A stretch of DNA of 64,000 nucleotides from Faecalibacterium prausnitzii (lineage in GTDB: Bacteria > Bacillota > Clostridia > Oscillospirales > Ruminococcaceae). A model generated the notes under the pieces. The model saw only the letters and a program-made list of their open reading frames with translations, did no database searches and had not been told where the DNA came from. The position numbers and the translations under genes are program-made. How positions within the stretch are numbered: the stretch's first letter is position 1; each line of letters starts with the position of its first letter. This document shows, in pieces, positions 7,971-16,160 of the stretch. The stretch spans positions 310,001 through 374,000 of the forward strand of contig NZ_PRLE01000002.1 in the NCBI RefSeq assembly GCF_003287495.1, read 5' to 3'.

Positions 7971-9645
7971 AAAAAATATGATGCCGCAGGCCGCTGTGCA
8001 GGAGGCCGTACAGCAAAACGAAAAAGAACTTCTGCGCACGGCGGCGTATGCGCGGCTGTCGGTTGAGAACGGCGGGCATGAAACAGAAGATTCCCTGCGC
8101 ACACAGATTTTGCAAATTCATAATTATATCAGGGAAAACCCGGAACTGACGCTGACCGATACCTATGCAGACAACGGTTTTACAGGAACACGTTTTGACC
8201 GACCAGAATTTGAGCGTATGATGCAGGATGTGCGGACAGGCAAAATTCAGTGCATCGTAGTGAAGGACTTATCTCGATTTGGTCGTGACTATATCGAAAC
8301 GGGAAGCTATCTGGAAACTATTTTCCCGATGCTCCATGTTCGCTTTATCGCCATCAACGATGATTTTGACAACATCCGGCAGTCGGATGTGGATAGTCTT
8401 GCGGTTCCCATCAAGAACATGGTAAACAGCTTGTACGCTAAGGACATTTCAAAGAAAATCAGCCTTAGTTACCAGATGCGCCGCGAAAAAGGAATCCCTA
8501 CATCGTGGTGTACACCGTATGGCTATCAGTTGAACCAGCAAGGAAATAAGTTTGAAGCGACTGAGGATGCAAAGTGGGTCAAACTAATCTATCAATGGTA
8601 TCTTGCAGGGGTGAGCACAAACGAAATTGCCCGCAGGTTGGAATTTTTAGAAGTTGCAAGGCCGAATGAACGGCTGAATCGCAAATTACATGAGGGAGAT
8701 GACCCTACCTATAATAAATGGCACCCCAGTACGGTTCTTCGTATTTTAAACAGCAGTGCCTATATTGGAGAATTGGTATCTGGGAAAACGCAAACTGCAT
8801 CATACAAAGGGATTGGCCTCCATCCAGTGGAAAAGAAGGAATGGCATATTGTTGAAAACGCTCATGAAGCAATCATTCTGAAATCGGATTTTGAAAAAGT
8901 GCAGGCACGGCGAGAGCAGAATAAGGAAAAACGGGAAAGGGCGATGGCTCGTTCCAAGGAAACCAGAGAAAAGTGTTATAACCATCTCTCAGGAATGGTT
9001 TACTGTGGCTGCTGCAGACGCAACATGACGTTTGAACGGCGAGTGCATGGCACGGTGAAAGAAACGCACTATGGAGTGTTTATTTGCAAAAGAAAGAAGA
9101 ACACGACTCCCTGTGCCTATCATGCGGTGCCGGAGAAAATGCTGATGATGGTGGCGATGGATCAGATTCATCATCTGGTGTCTACCATGTGTGAAGAAGA
9201 AAAGATGGTAAAAGACATGATGCGCGGCAGCAATCTGGATTCTGCCCGTTCCATCAAGATGAAAGAAAATTCAATCCTGTTTCGGATTCAGGAAGCCGAA
9301 GAACGGCGGTTGCGCTTATATGAGGACTATAAGGCTGAAATTCTGGACGAAGATGAATACAGTCAGCTAAAGGAACATTACATAGCAGAAAAGCAGCGGT
9401 TGGAACATGAACTGCAAAAGCAGCGTCAGCGCGCATTGGAACTGGAAAAGAGAATCAAAATCTGCGATGCGCAGATGGAGCGGATGCGCGGGATTCTGAA
9501 TCAAAATGAATTTGATGAAGAGCTGGTGCATGAACTTATCAAGAAAATCTATGTAGGAATGGACAATTCTGTGGAGGTCGAATTTAAGTGCAGTGACCCC
9601 TATCAGGAAGTGCTTGCAATCATGTCGGAGGTTCAGAATGAATGA
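7954..9645 (+). CDS. Large serine recombinase 3
   Basis: 563-aa recombinase with a ~30-residue N-terminal extension. Catalytic Ser36 lies in 'YARLSVENGG', 'VKDLSRFGRDYIETG' follows, and 'WHPSTVLRILNSSAYIGE' marks the recombinase domain. The zinc ribbon is intact ('YCGCCRRNM' and two later Cys), and the coiled coil spans ~415-520. The ATG at 7954 has a GAGAGGAAG site upstream and overlaps recombinase 2. It is closer in motif wording to recombinases 1 and 4 than to 2, so all core residues for strand exchange are present. It shares the operon promoter at 4.67 kb. Separate roles for the individual paralogues (integration versus excision, or heteromer assembly) are inference. Confidence 0.9.
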   Translation: MARKSRKNMMPQAAVQEAVQQNEKELLRTAAYARLSVENGGHETEDSLRTQILQIHNYIRENPELTLTDTYADNGFTGTRFDRPEFERMMQDVRTGKIQCIVVKDLSRFGRDYIETGSYLETIFPMLHVRFIAINDDFDNIRQSDVDSLAVPIKNMVNSLYAKDISKKISLSYQMRREKGIPTSWCTPYGYQLNQQGNKFEATEDAKWVKLIYQWYLAGVSTNEIARRLEFLEVARPNERLNRKLHEGDDPTYNKWHPSTVLRILNSSAYIGELVSGKTQTASYKGIGLHPVEKKEWHIVENAHEAIILKSDFEKVQARREQNKEKRERAMARSKETREKCYNHLSGMVYCGCCRRNMTFERRVHGTVKETHYGVFICKRKKNTTPCAYHAVPEKMLMMVAMDQIHHLVSTMCEEEKMVKDMMRGSNLDSARSIKMKENSILFRIQEAEERRLRLYEDYKAEILDEDEYSQLKEHYIAEKQRLEHELQKQRQRALELEKRIKICDAQMERMRGILNQNEFDEELVHELIKKIYVGMDNSVEVEFKCSDPYQEVLAIMSEVQNE

Positions 9646-11233
9646 TAAAATTGCAATCTATCTCCGCTTATCATTGGCAGACGGAGATTTGAAAAAGGGC
9701 AGCAAGGATGAAAGTAACAGCATTGAGAACCAACGGATGCTGCTCCACGATTACATTGGGAAGCAGGAAGATTTATTTGGCGAGATTGTAGAATATGTAG
9801 ATGATGGCTACACGGGAACAAATTTTAATCGTCCGGCTTTTCAGAAAATGGTTGTGGATTTGAAGCAGGGCGATATAAAAGTCATCATGGTAAAGGATTT
9901 ATCCCGCCTTGGTCGTGACTATATCGGTGTTGGCGATTACATTGAGCAGATTTTTCCATTGATGGGAGTTCGGTTTATTGCTGTGAATAATTCCTTTGAC
10001 AGCATGAAACTGAACAACGGAACGCCGGGAATCGAAGTGGCAGTCAGCAATCTGGTGAATAATATGTATAGCCGGGATATTGCGAAAAAGATTCGGGCTG
10101 CTCTGGAAACGAACTGGAAGAATGGGAAAGCCACCTGCACGAATGTCCCTTTTGGATATGTGTGGAACAAGAAAGGTGGGCAGCGGTGGGAGATTGACCC
10201 TGAGGCCGCACCCTGCGTGAAAAAAGTATTTGAATTAGCATTGTCCGGTCGCAATACAACGCAGATCGCCTATGGCATGAACGAATTAAATCTTCCTACG
10301 CCGGGATTGTATGCGAAACGAAAGAATCTGCTGATGGGCAGCAATCCTATTATTGCCCCGGATAGTGAAATGTTATGGAACGCAGCAATCGTGTGGAGAA
10401 TCCTTAGACGGTATGAATACACTGGTGCGCTGGTTATGGGGAGAAGAAAGAAAATTGATGTGAATACTACCTCTGTTCGGACGCTCCCAGAGGATAAGTG
10501 GATCATCGCAGAAAACGCTCATGCGGCCATCGTGACAAAAGATGAATACTACCAGGCACAGAAAGCAATCCGTAACGTGACTCCAATTCAGTATAAGGTG
10601 GGTGATGATTTTGCGTTAAAAGGAAAAATCTGCTGCGGAAACTGTAATCGACAGCTTCGCCACGAAAGGCAATATGGGGAAATGGTTTTCTATTGCGGCT
10701 ATAAACGGTCAGCCGGAAAGTTCTCTAAATGCTACGGCGGCTATTACAGAGAATATTCGGTGAACGCAAAAGTGGCTCGTGCGATAAAAACTGTGTTCTA
10801 TGCGTTGGATGTGGTAAATCAGGGGATGCAGGAAAAGCAGTCTATCACAGTGCGCTGTATGGACATTGAGGACTTGGAAAAGCAAGCGGAAGCCATTCGG
10901 GTAGAGCAAATCAAACTATATGAATCGTATGCGGACGGTGTGCTGCGGCGAGATGCTTACATAGAAAAGAAAAAGGCTCTTTCGGAAAAACTGGCTGCAT
11001 TGCAGGATAGCATACGGACAGAAAAGGAAGAACAGGAGTGTGCCGATGAACTGGATAAAGAAATCCGTGCTCTGACAAAACAGGCCAGCGAGAAAACGTA
11101 CATCGGTGGGCTGACAAAAGAATGTGTGGAAGCCTTTGTGAGCATGGTCTATCTGTATGACGACCAAACGATGAAAATAGAGTTCAACTGTGAGGATGTG
11201 ATTCGGAGAGCGTTGGAAAAGTATGGCGCATAA
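9638..11233 (+). CDS. Large serine recombinase 4
   Basis: 531-aa recombinase ending the cassette. An in-frame ATG lies upstream at 9593, but GGAGG (9627-9631) six bases before the ATG at 9638 and the conserved beginning 'MNDKIAIYLRLSLADGD' fix the start, overlapping recombinase 3 by 8 nt. Catalytic Ser12 and 'VKDLSRLGRDYIGVGDYI' are intact. The recombinase domain has 'AAIVWRILRRYEYTGALV', the zinc ribbon is complete ('CCGNCNRQL', 'FYCGYK', 'SKCYGG'), and a coiled coil precedes the C-terminus. A terminator follows directly. In serine-recombinase elements these genes usually lie near one element end, so an attachment site may lie close to or beyond this gene. Confidence 0.92.
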   Translation: MNDKIAIYLRLSLADGDLKKGSKDESNSIENQRMLLHDYIGKQEDLFGEIVEYVDDGYTGTNFNRPAFQKMVVDLKQGDIKVIMVKDLSRLGRDYIGVGDYIEQIFPLMGVRFIAVNNSFDSMKLNNGTPGIEVAVSNLVNNMYSRDIAKKIRAALETNWKNGKATCTNVPFGYVWNKKGGQRWEIDPEAAPCVKKVFELALSGRNTTQIAYGMNELNLPTPGLYAKRKNLLMGSNPIIAPDSEMLWNAAIVWRILRRYEYTGALVMGRRKKIDVNTTSVRTLPEDKWIIAENAHAAIVTKDEYYQAQKAIRNVTPIQYKVGDDFALKGKICCGNCNRQLRHERQYGEMVFYCGYKRSAGKFSKCYGGYYREYSVNAKVARAIKTVFYALDVVNQGMQEKQSITVRCMDIEDLEKQAEAIRVEQIKLYESYADGVLRRDAYIEKKKALSEKLAALQDSIRTEKEEQECADELDKEIRALTKQASEKTYIGGLTKECVEAFVSMVYLYDDQTMKIEFNCEDVIRRALEKYGA

Positions 11234-11262
11234 TTGGATAGAAGAAGTGGCATAAGAAAAAG

Positions 11263-11316
11263 AATACCCGTCTGGGTGAGAGGATTCGGAAAATCTTCTC
11301 GACCAGGCGGGTATTT
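11263..11316. terminator. Terminator between recombinase 4 and the convergent DUF2971-like gene
   Basis: AATACCCGTCTGG (11263-11275) pairs with CCAGGCGGGTATT (11303-11315, one wobble) plus an inner GAG/CTC pair. It lies between convergent genes and can serve both strands. Confidence 0.8.
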
Positions 11317-11338
11317 CATTCCGCAGGAATGGGAAAAA

Positions 11339-12166
11339 TCAGGGAATGATGTAGGAATTAAATGTTGCCGTAACTTCGATACCTTCGGGATGATACCCTT
11401 CTGCGACAGCGGCAATATCGGATAGATTTCCAATTTCAATAGGATTGCTTAAAAGGTCTAAGATTGTGGGGTCATCGGTGTCGATAACGATTCGTAATTC
11501 GTTCTGATATTCAAAATCCTGTTTAGATTTGACAAAAAGTTCTTTGGGAGGAGTACAGTTTAAGTCTACCCAGCTATCATCCGTACTATAAGGCGTAAAG
11601 TCAAAATATTGAACAGGGCTGACAAGGATACATTCATCGGGAACACCTATCGAATTTAATTTTGCCTTTAATCTGCGAACAAACTCGGCCCAATCCTTTA
11701 TTACAGCGATTGCGGGCTGCTTCTTGGGAGGCAATGCTGCTATTTCAGCAGGGGAAGCATTATCCGCAAAATCTCGAAAATATTTAGCATCAATATAGGT
11801 TGAAATTCTGTTTCTTCCTTCATTTTGAGGTGGGGGAAAGGCATCCGTTTTTAGCCCATAAAAACAGATGCAGGGAAGTTGCATATCTCTTCTGTTTTTA
11901 ATTAAAATTCGATTTGGTAATTCATAAGTACAGGTGTTGGAATATTTTGCAATAAGCTTTTCATATTGAGAAGGATAGAACTTGCTAGAGTAAGCAAGAG
12001 TTCCTTCATAAATATCGCCACGTCCCTGCTTTCCATACTGCTCCCATGATTTAGGAGTACTGAACTTGATTTGTCCAAGGTTGACTAGGTCTTTAGCAAA
12101 TTCAAGTGTTGTACATCTTAGAACAAGAATAAGATCATTAGGATTTTTCCAAGAGGAATTACACAT
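11339..12166 (-). CDS. DUF2971-like protein of unknown function
   Basis: 275-aa soluble protein. The N-terminus reads 'LVLRCTTLEFAKDLVNLGQIKFSTPKSW', and a late 'FEYQNELRIVID' has the acid/arginine pair seen in DUF2971-type proteins, which often sit in defence islands. No enzymatic motif is certain. It is the second gene of a leftward operon, 17 nt after the flavodoxin gene, with AAGGA upstream of its ATG. AT-rich composition fits the accessory block. A role as a phage-defence or toxin-like component is speculation; the family itself is uncharacterised. Confidence 0.55.
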   Translation of the reverse strand: MCNSSWKNPNDLILVLRCTTLEFAKDLVNLGQIKFSTPKSWEQYGKQGRGDIYEGTLAYSSKFYPSQYEKLIAKYSNTCTYELPNRILIKNRRDMQLPCICFYGLKTDAFPPPQNEGRNRISTYIDAKYFRDFADNASPAEIAALPPKKQPAIAVIKDWAEFVRRLKAKLNSIGVPDECILVSPVQYFDFTPYSTDDSWVDLNCTPPKELFVKSKQDFEYQNELRIVIDTDDPTILDLLSNPIEIGNLSDIAAVAEGYHPEGIEVTATFNSYIIP

Positions 12167-12183
12167 ATAAACACATCCTTAAT

Positions 12184-12663
12184 TCAGTAATTTAAGCTTT
12201 CTACCCATGCGGACAAATCTGTTTTGCTGGAGTAGGAATTGAAAACCTTACCGTGCAGGAGCTTGGCACCGGGGCAGCTTGGCGCAAGTTTTTCATTGGT
12301 TTTACCCATACTGCTGCCGCCGGAGGTGGCAAAGGGAATGATTGTTTTACCTTTTAGATTATAACTTTCCAGAAATGTATTGATGATCGTCGGAGCAATA
12401 TACCACCAGATAGGGAATCCGACAAAGATGGTGTCGTATTCGTCCATGTTATTGCGCTTGACGGCGATGGCAGGGCGAGAGGTAGGATCGCTCATTTCGA
12501 TGGTGCTGCGGGATTTCTTGTCCATCCAGTTCAGATCGGCTTTTGTGTAAGGGACTTCGGGACGGATTTCAAAAATGTCTGCACCGATGGCATTTGCTAA
12601 ATCTTCGGCAACTTTTGCGGTAATGCCGCTGGCAGAAAAATAGGCAACAAGCTTTTTGCTCAT
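12184..12663 (-). CDS. Flavodoxin
   Basis: 159-aa FMN-binding electron carrier. It begins 'MSKKLVAYFSASGITAKVA', a flavodoxin phosphate loop (SxSG-T), and carries 'FVGFPIWWYIAPTIINTFLE', the aromatic isoalloxazine-binding loop of the flavodoxin_4/YSY6-type group. 'PFATSGGSSMGK' completes the FMN site. The ATG at 12663 follows GGGAG; longer upstream starts run through the promoter and are rejected. It leads an operon with the DUF2971-like gene. Family members serve as short soluble electron donors; the partner here is unknown. Confidence 0.88.
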   Translation of the reverse strand: MSKKLVAYFSASGITAKVAEDLANAIGADIFEIRPEVPYTKADLNWMDKKSRSTIEMSDPTSRPAIAVKRNNMDEYDTIFVGFPIWWYIAPTIINTFLESYNLKGKTIIPFATSGGSSMGKTNEKLAPSCPGAKLLHGKVFNSYSSKTDLSAWVESLNY

Positions 12664-12697
12664 AACAATGCACTCCCTCAATATTTGATTTGATAAT

Positions 12698-12726
12698 AGT
12701 ATAGCACGGTAAGGGAGGGGTATCAA
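12698..12726 (-). promoter_or_regulatory. Promoter of the flavodoxin operon
   Basis: On the minus strand TTGATA (12726-12721), 17-nt spacer, TATACT (12703-12698), about 35 nt before the flavodoxin start. Confidence 0.75.
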
Positions 12727-12803
12727 GAAGTGAAATGAAAGCAAAATTGTTTGGAAAATATTGGTGTTTCAATAGCTGGATTTGGATAATCATAACTTTT
12801 ATA

Positions 12804-12832
12804 TTGTATCTTAACTTAAAATGAGTTATAAT
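12804..12832 (+). promoter_or_regulatory. Promoter of the HTH-nucleotidyltransferase pair
   Basis: TTGTAT (12804-12809), 17-nt spacer, TATAAT (12827-12832), about 32 nt before the GTG start. It is divergent from the flavodoxin promoter. Confidence 0.7.
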
Positions 12833-12864
12833 ACAGAAAAAGAGTTGTGAATGGAGGCGATAGA

Positions 12865-13824
12865 GTGGAATACCTTAAGCGAGTTTTAGGAATTGAAGTG
12901 CTATATGAAAATAAAGCTTTAGAGCATTTGCCAAACTTCATCAGTACAAGGTATGATTCACAGAAAGTATCTCTGAGTGGTCAAAAAGCTGTTTTTTTGT
13001 ATCCTAAAACCGAATTGGAGCAGGTGGAAACATTAAAAAAGCATCTGGAACGTGTGAAAAAGGTTGCGGATTGTCCGGTGATTTTAGTATTGGAACAGAT
13101 CACTGCACGGCAGAAAGAGTATTTGCTTCGAGAGAAAATAGCATTTATTGTGGATGGAAAGCAAATTTATCTGCCCTTTATGGCAGCATATTTGCAGGAA
13201 CGCTGTGATGCAGAAAAGAGTGACAGAGAAGAAATCTTGCCATCGGCGCAGATGCTGTTGCTTTACTATATTTATGAGGGAGCAAAGGAGCTGTCTACAA
13301 GTCAAGCTGCAAAAGATTTGGATTTGACACCAACGTCTATTTCCAGAGCTTCTAAACAACTTGAAGGAATGGGATTTCTGCGATCAAGAAAAAATGGAGT
13401 GCAGAAGATACTGCTTTCGGAAAACTCTGCCAAAGAGTTATTTTACAAAGCAGAGAAAGTTCTGCTCAATCCTGTGAAAAGGACGGTCTATGTTCCATGC
13501 GAGGAAGTAAAGAGTGAATTGTTGGAGAGCGGATATTTCGCATTGGCGGAGTATTCGATGCTCAATGCGCCTAGTGTTCGGTGCTATGCTTCAGAAAAAA
13601 TATCTCAGTGGAATGACTGTATGACCAAGGATTTACAGGACTCAAATTCACAGGTGGCTGTTGAAATGTGGAGATATGACCCACGAAAATTATCGAAGGG
13701 AAAAATGGTCGATGGACTTTCTCTGGCATTATCGCTCAGGGAAGATGCAGATGAACGGGTAGAAGAAGCAGTAGAAGAAATGTTAAATAATCTGTGGAGG
13801 AAGATAGATGGTAACAGGGATTGA
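12865..13824 (+). CDS. Winged-helix (MarR-like) regulator, putative antitoxin of NTase pair
   Basis: 319-aa protein. Residues ~125-200 form a winged helix ('LSTSQAAKDLDLTPTSISRA' then 'LEGMGFLRSRKNGVQKILLS'). The N-terminal ~110 residues contain 'KAVFLYPKTELEQVETLKKH' and 'AFIVDGKQIYLPFMAAYLQE', an arrangement I have seen in regulators paired with nucleotidyltransferases. GGAGGCG (12853-12859) favours the GTG at 12865 over the GTG at 12847. The gene overlaps the next by 17 nt. The order HTH then NTase parallels AbiEi-AbiEii, so an antitoxin/repressor role is inferred, but it is not a close AbiEi look-alike. Confidence 0.65.
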   Translation: MEYLKRVLGIEVLYENKALEHLPNFISTRYDSQKVSLSGQKAVFLYPKTELEQVETLKKHLERVKKVADCPVILVLEQITARQKEYLLREKIAFIVDGKQIYLPFMAAYLQERCDAEKSDREEILPSAQMLLLYYIYEGAKELSTSQAAKDLDLTPTSISRASKQLEGMGFLRSRKNGVQKILLSENSAKELFYKAEKVLLNPVKRTVYVPCEEVKSELLESGYFALAEYSMLNAPSVRCYASEKISQWNDCMTKDLQDSNSQVAVEMWRYDPRKLSKGKMVDGLSLALSLREDADERVEEAVEEMLNNLWRKIDGNRD

Positions 13825-14566
13825 AAGCTTTAAGGAATGGTTCAAGGGTAACGAAAGCCAGTATGCAATTATCGGTGGAACTGCGTGTGATATCTTGATG
13901 ACAGAAGAAGGCTTAGACTTCCGTGCAACAAAAGACATTGACCTTGTTCTAATTATTGAAGCTGTGGATGCGGCTTTTGGAAGAAAATTCTGGGACTATG
14001 TAAAACAGGCTGGATACGAACATCGTAATAAAAGCTCTGGTGTGCCGCAGTTTTATCGGTTCAGTCACCCGACTTCAAACCGTTATCCAGCAATGATCGA
14101 ACTGTTCACTAGAAAACTGGATGCAATTCAACTTCCAGATGATGCAGTATTGACACCGCTACCAATGGATGAGGATATATCGAGCTTGTCTGCAATCCTT
14201 TTGGATGATGATTACTATGAGTTCTTGAAGCAGGGGAAAGTGACTGTTGATGGAGTAACGGTTTTGGACGCTGCATATTTGATTCCGTTCAAGGCGAAAG
14301 CATGGATGGATTTGACGGATCGCAAAGCAGCCGGAGAACACGTTGATAGTAAAAACATTAAGAAACATAAAAATGATGTTTTTCGTTTGACTGAACTGCT
14401 TGATCCTACGGTTGAGATTGTCACTCCTAGTGGCGTGTATGAGGATATGCAGAAGTTTGTTGATCGAATGGAAAATGAAACGGTTGATGTTAAACAGTTG
14501 GGGCTTGTGGGACGAACGAAAGAACAGATTCTTCAGGAATTAGTAGAATTATATGCGCTACAATAA
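13808..14566 (+). CDS. Nucleotidyltransferase-fold protein, putative toxin
   Basis: 252-aa protein with a clear nucleotidyltransferase core at the N-terminus: 'YAIIGGTACDILM' (GG nucleotide loop) and 'RATKDIDLVLII' (D-x-D metal ligands), then 'PAMIELFTRKLD' with a third acidic residue. A later 'LIPFKAKAWMDLTDRK' matches the conserved Lys/Asp segment of AbiEii-like and related NTases. GGAGG lies just before the ATG. It is translationally coupled to the winged-helix gene. By analogy with AbiE and MNT systems it may modify tRNA or a protein; this is inference from fold and gene order. Confidence 0.7.
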   Translation: MVTGIESFKEWFKGNESQYAIIGGTACDILMTEEGLDFRATKDIDLVLIIEAVDAAFGRKFWDYVKQAGYEHRNKSSGVPQFYRFSHPTSNRYPAMIELFTRKLDAIQLPDDAVLTPLPMDEDISSLSAILLDDDYYEFLKQGKVTVDGVTVLDAAYLIPFKAKAWMDLTDRKAAGEHVDSKNIKKHKNDVFRLTELLDPTVEIVTPSGVYEDMQKFVDRMENETVDVKQLGLVGRTKEQILQELVELYALQ

Positions 14567-14614
14567 TTGATGGGTTATGGAATGAACCACTAGCTTGTAA
14601 GGAAGTGATATAAC

Positions 14615-16039
14615 ATGGAAAAGAAATACCAGATTTTTATTTCGTCAACGTATAAAGATTTGATAGAAGCCCGTAGCAAAGTAAGGGATGCCATCCTATC
14701 GATGATGCATTTCCCAGTTGGTATGGAGATGTTTAACGCTGCTGACGAAGAACAGTGGGAAATCATACAAGAGACGATTGATAGTTCGGATTATTATGTT
14801 TTGATTTTGGGACAGCGATATGGCTCTGTAATAGAATCTGGATCGGATGCTGGAATTAGCTATACGGAAAAGGAATTTCGCTATGCGAGAGAGAAGAAAA
14901 TTCCTGTTCTGGTATTCATAATTGATGATGATGTGGCAATTAAGCCGGAATTTATAGAAAAAGATCCAGAAAGTATAAAAAAGCTGGCTGATTTCAAGAC
15001 AGAAGCTAAAAAAGGACGAACGGTACAGTGGTGGACTAATATTGACGAACTTGCTAGAGAGGTTTCAGAATCTTTACATCAGCAAATGGATCGAAAAAAG
15101 CGTCCAGGGTGGATAAGAGGAGATGCCTTTGATATTGAAGCAAGTCATGCAGAAATTCTCAGTTTGAATAAAAAGATAAGAGAACTTGAGCAGGAAAATG
15201 CTGAGTTGAAATCACAGATTGTAAAGCGGGTTCCTGAGTTGATGGCCGCAGTTGTGCTGGATCAACAGGATGATGAAGAAGTGGACGGAAAAGGTCTTAA
15301 AACACATGGAAAATTGCTTATTGATAGCTCAGATAATGCAATCAAGATCCAGTTATATCATAATGATGGAGAATGCTACAAAAACAAGTATGAACCGCTT
15401 GATTTAGGTTGCGTTGAATCACATTTAAAAAAGTATGTAAAAGAAAAGGACTTGCAGGCTTACAATGCAGCACTACCGTCTGAAGAAGAAATAAATGATT
15501 ATGCACACAAGATGAGCGTATATAAGACAATAACAAACGGTGGTGTTGCGCTCAAGCTAAGAGTGCTTAATAAGGGAACAGCGAAAGCAACCGACATTAG
15601 AATCTCAATCGTATTTCCAAAAGATATTTTTGTATATGACATTGATGATATCGAAAAAATGAAGGAGCCGAAAGCACCAAAACTTCCAACGAATCCTATT
15701 GAAAAGGCAGAGGAACGTTTTATGAGCGACTTAAATCCAGTATATGGCTTGTTGAAAAATAGTATGGACGGAATGCAGCCATTCTACTCAGCTCGAAGCT
15801 TGCCGATTATAGACCCGGCAATTTTTAACAACTCCAATTCTTCTGTGTTTGAATCAATATCTATACGAGATAACTCAATATTTGCTGAATGCAATCAGTT
15901 GCCACATAAAGATGATACCGAGTTTGATGGGATATATATTGTTCCGGCTAGAAAAGGAAAATTCAAAGTAAGCGTTTCAATGATGTGTTCGGAATATATT
16001 GAACCGAAAGTTCATGATATTGAATTTGAAATTGTCTAA
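14615..16039 (+). CDS. DUF4062 domain protein with coiled coil and unknown C-terminal domain
   Basis: 474 aa. Residues 1-160 are a DUF4062 domain: 'YQIFISSTYKDLIEARSKV' at the start, 'YYVLILGQRYGSV', and 'SYTEKEFRYAREKKIPVLVF', a TIR/flavodoxin-like sensor fold used in several NTPase-linked immune-like proteins. A short coiled coil follows (~172-200, 'LNKKIRELEQENAELKSQI'). The C-terminal ~270 residues look like beta-rich domains ('GVALKLRVLNKGTAKATDIR'), with no motif I recognise. It starts 48 nt after the NTase gene, so it may be part of the same operon. No STAND NTPase motif is present, unlike many DUF4062 proteins, so activity would have to lie in the N-terminal or novel C-terminal part. 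Confidence 0.75.
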   Translation: MEKKYQIFISSTYKDLIEARSKVRDAILSMMHFPVGMEMFNAADEEQWEIIQETIDSSDYYVLILGQRYGSVIESGSDAGISYTEKEFRYAREKKIPVLVFIIDDDVAIKPEFIEKDPESIKKLADFKTEAKKGRTVQWWTNIDELAREVSESLHQQMDRKKRPGWIRGDAFDIEASHAEILSLNKKIRELEQENAELKSQIVKRVPELMAAVVLDQQDDEEVDGKGLKTHGKLLIDSSDNAIKIQLYHNDGECYKNKYEPLDLGCVESHLKKYVKEKDLQAYNAALPSEEEINDYAHKMSVYKTITNGGVALKLRVLNKGTAKATDIRISIVFPKDIFVYDIDDIEKMKEPKAPKLPTNPIEKAEERFMSDLNPVYGLLKNSMDGMQPFYSARSLPIIDPAIFNNSNSSVFESISIRDNSIFAECNQLPHKDDTEFDGIYIVPARKGKFKVSVSMMCSEYIEPKVHDIEFEIV

Positions 16040-16056
16040 TAATTAAAATAAGTACG

Positions 16057-16124
16057 AATAAGCCGCATAGGGCTTCCCAATGGTTTTAACCCAATGGGAA
16101 ACTTTATACGGCTTATTTTTTTTT
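16057..16124. terminator. Long bidirectional terminator
   Basis: AATAAGCCG...TTCCCAATGG and CCCAATGGGAA...CGGCTTATT form a long stem with a T run at 16116-16124. It lies between the DUF4062 gene and the convergent 245-aa gene. Confidence 0.85.
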
Positions 16125-16160
16125 GCTTTTTTTGAAAAAATTGTTGTCCCTATCTTGACA

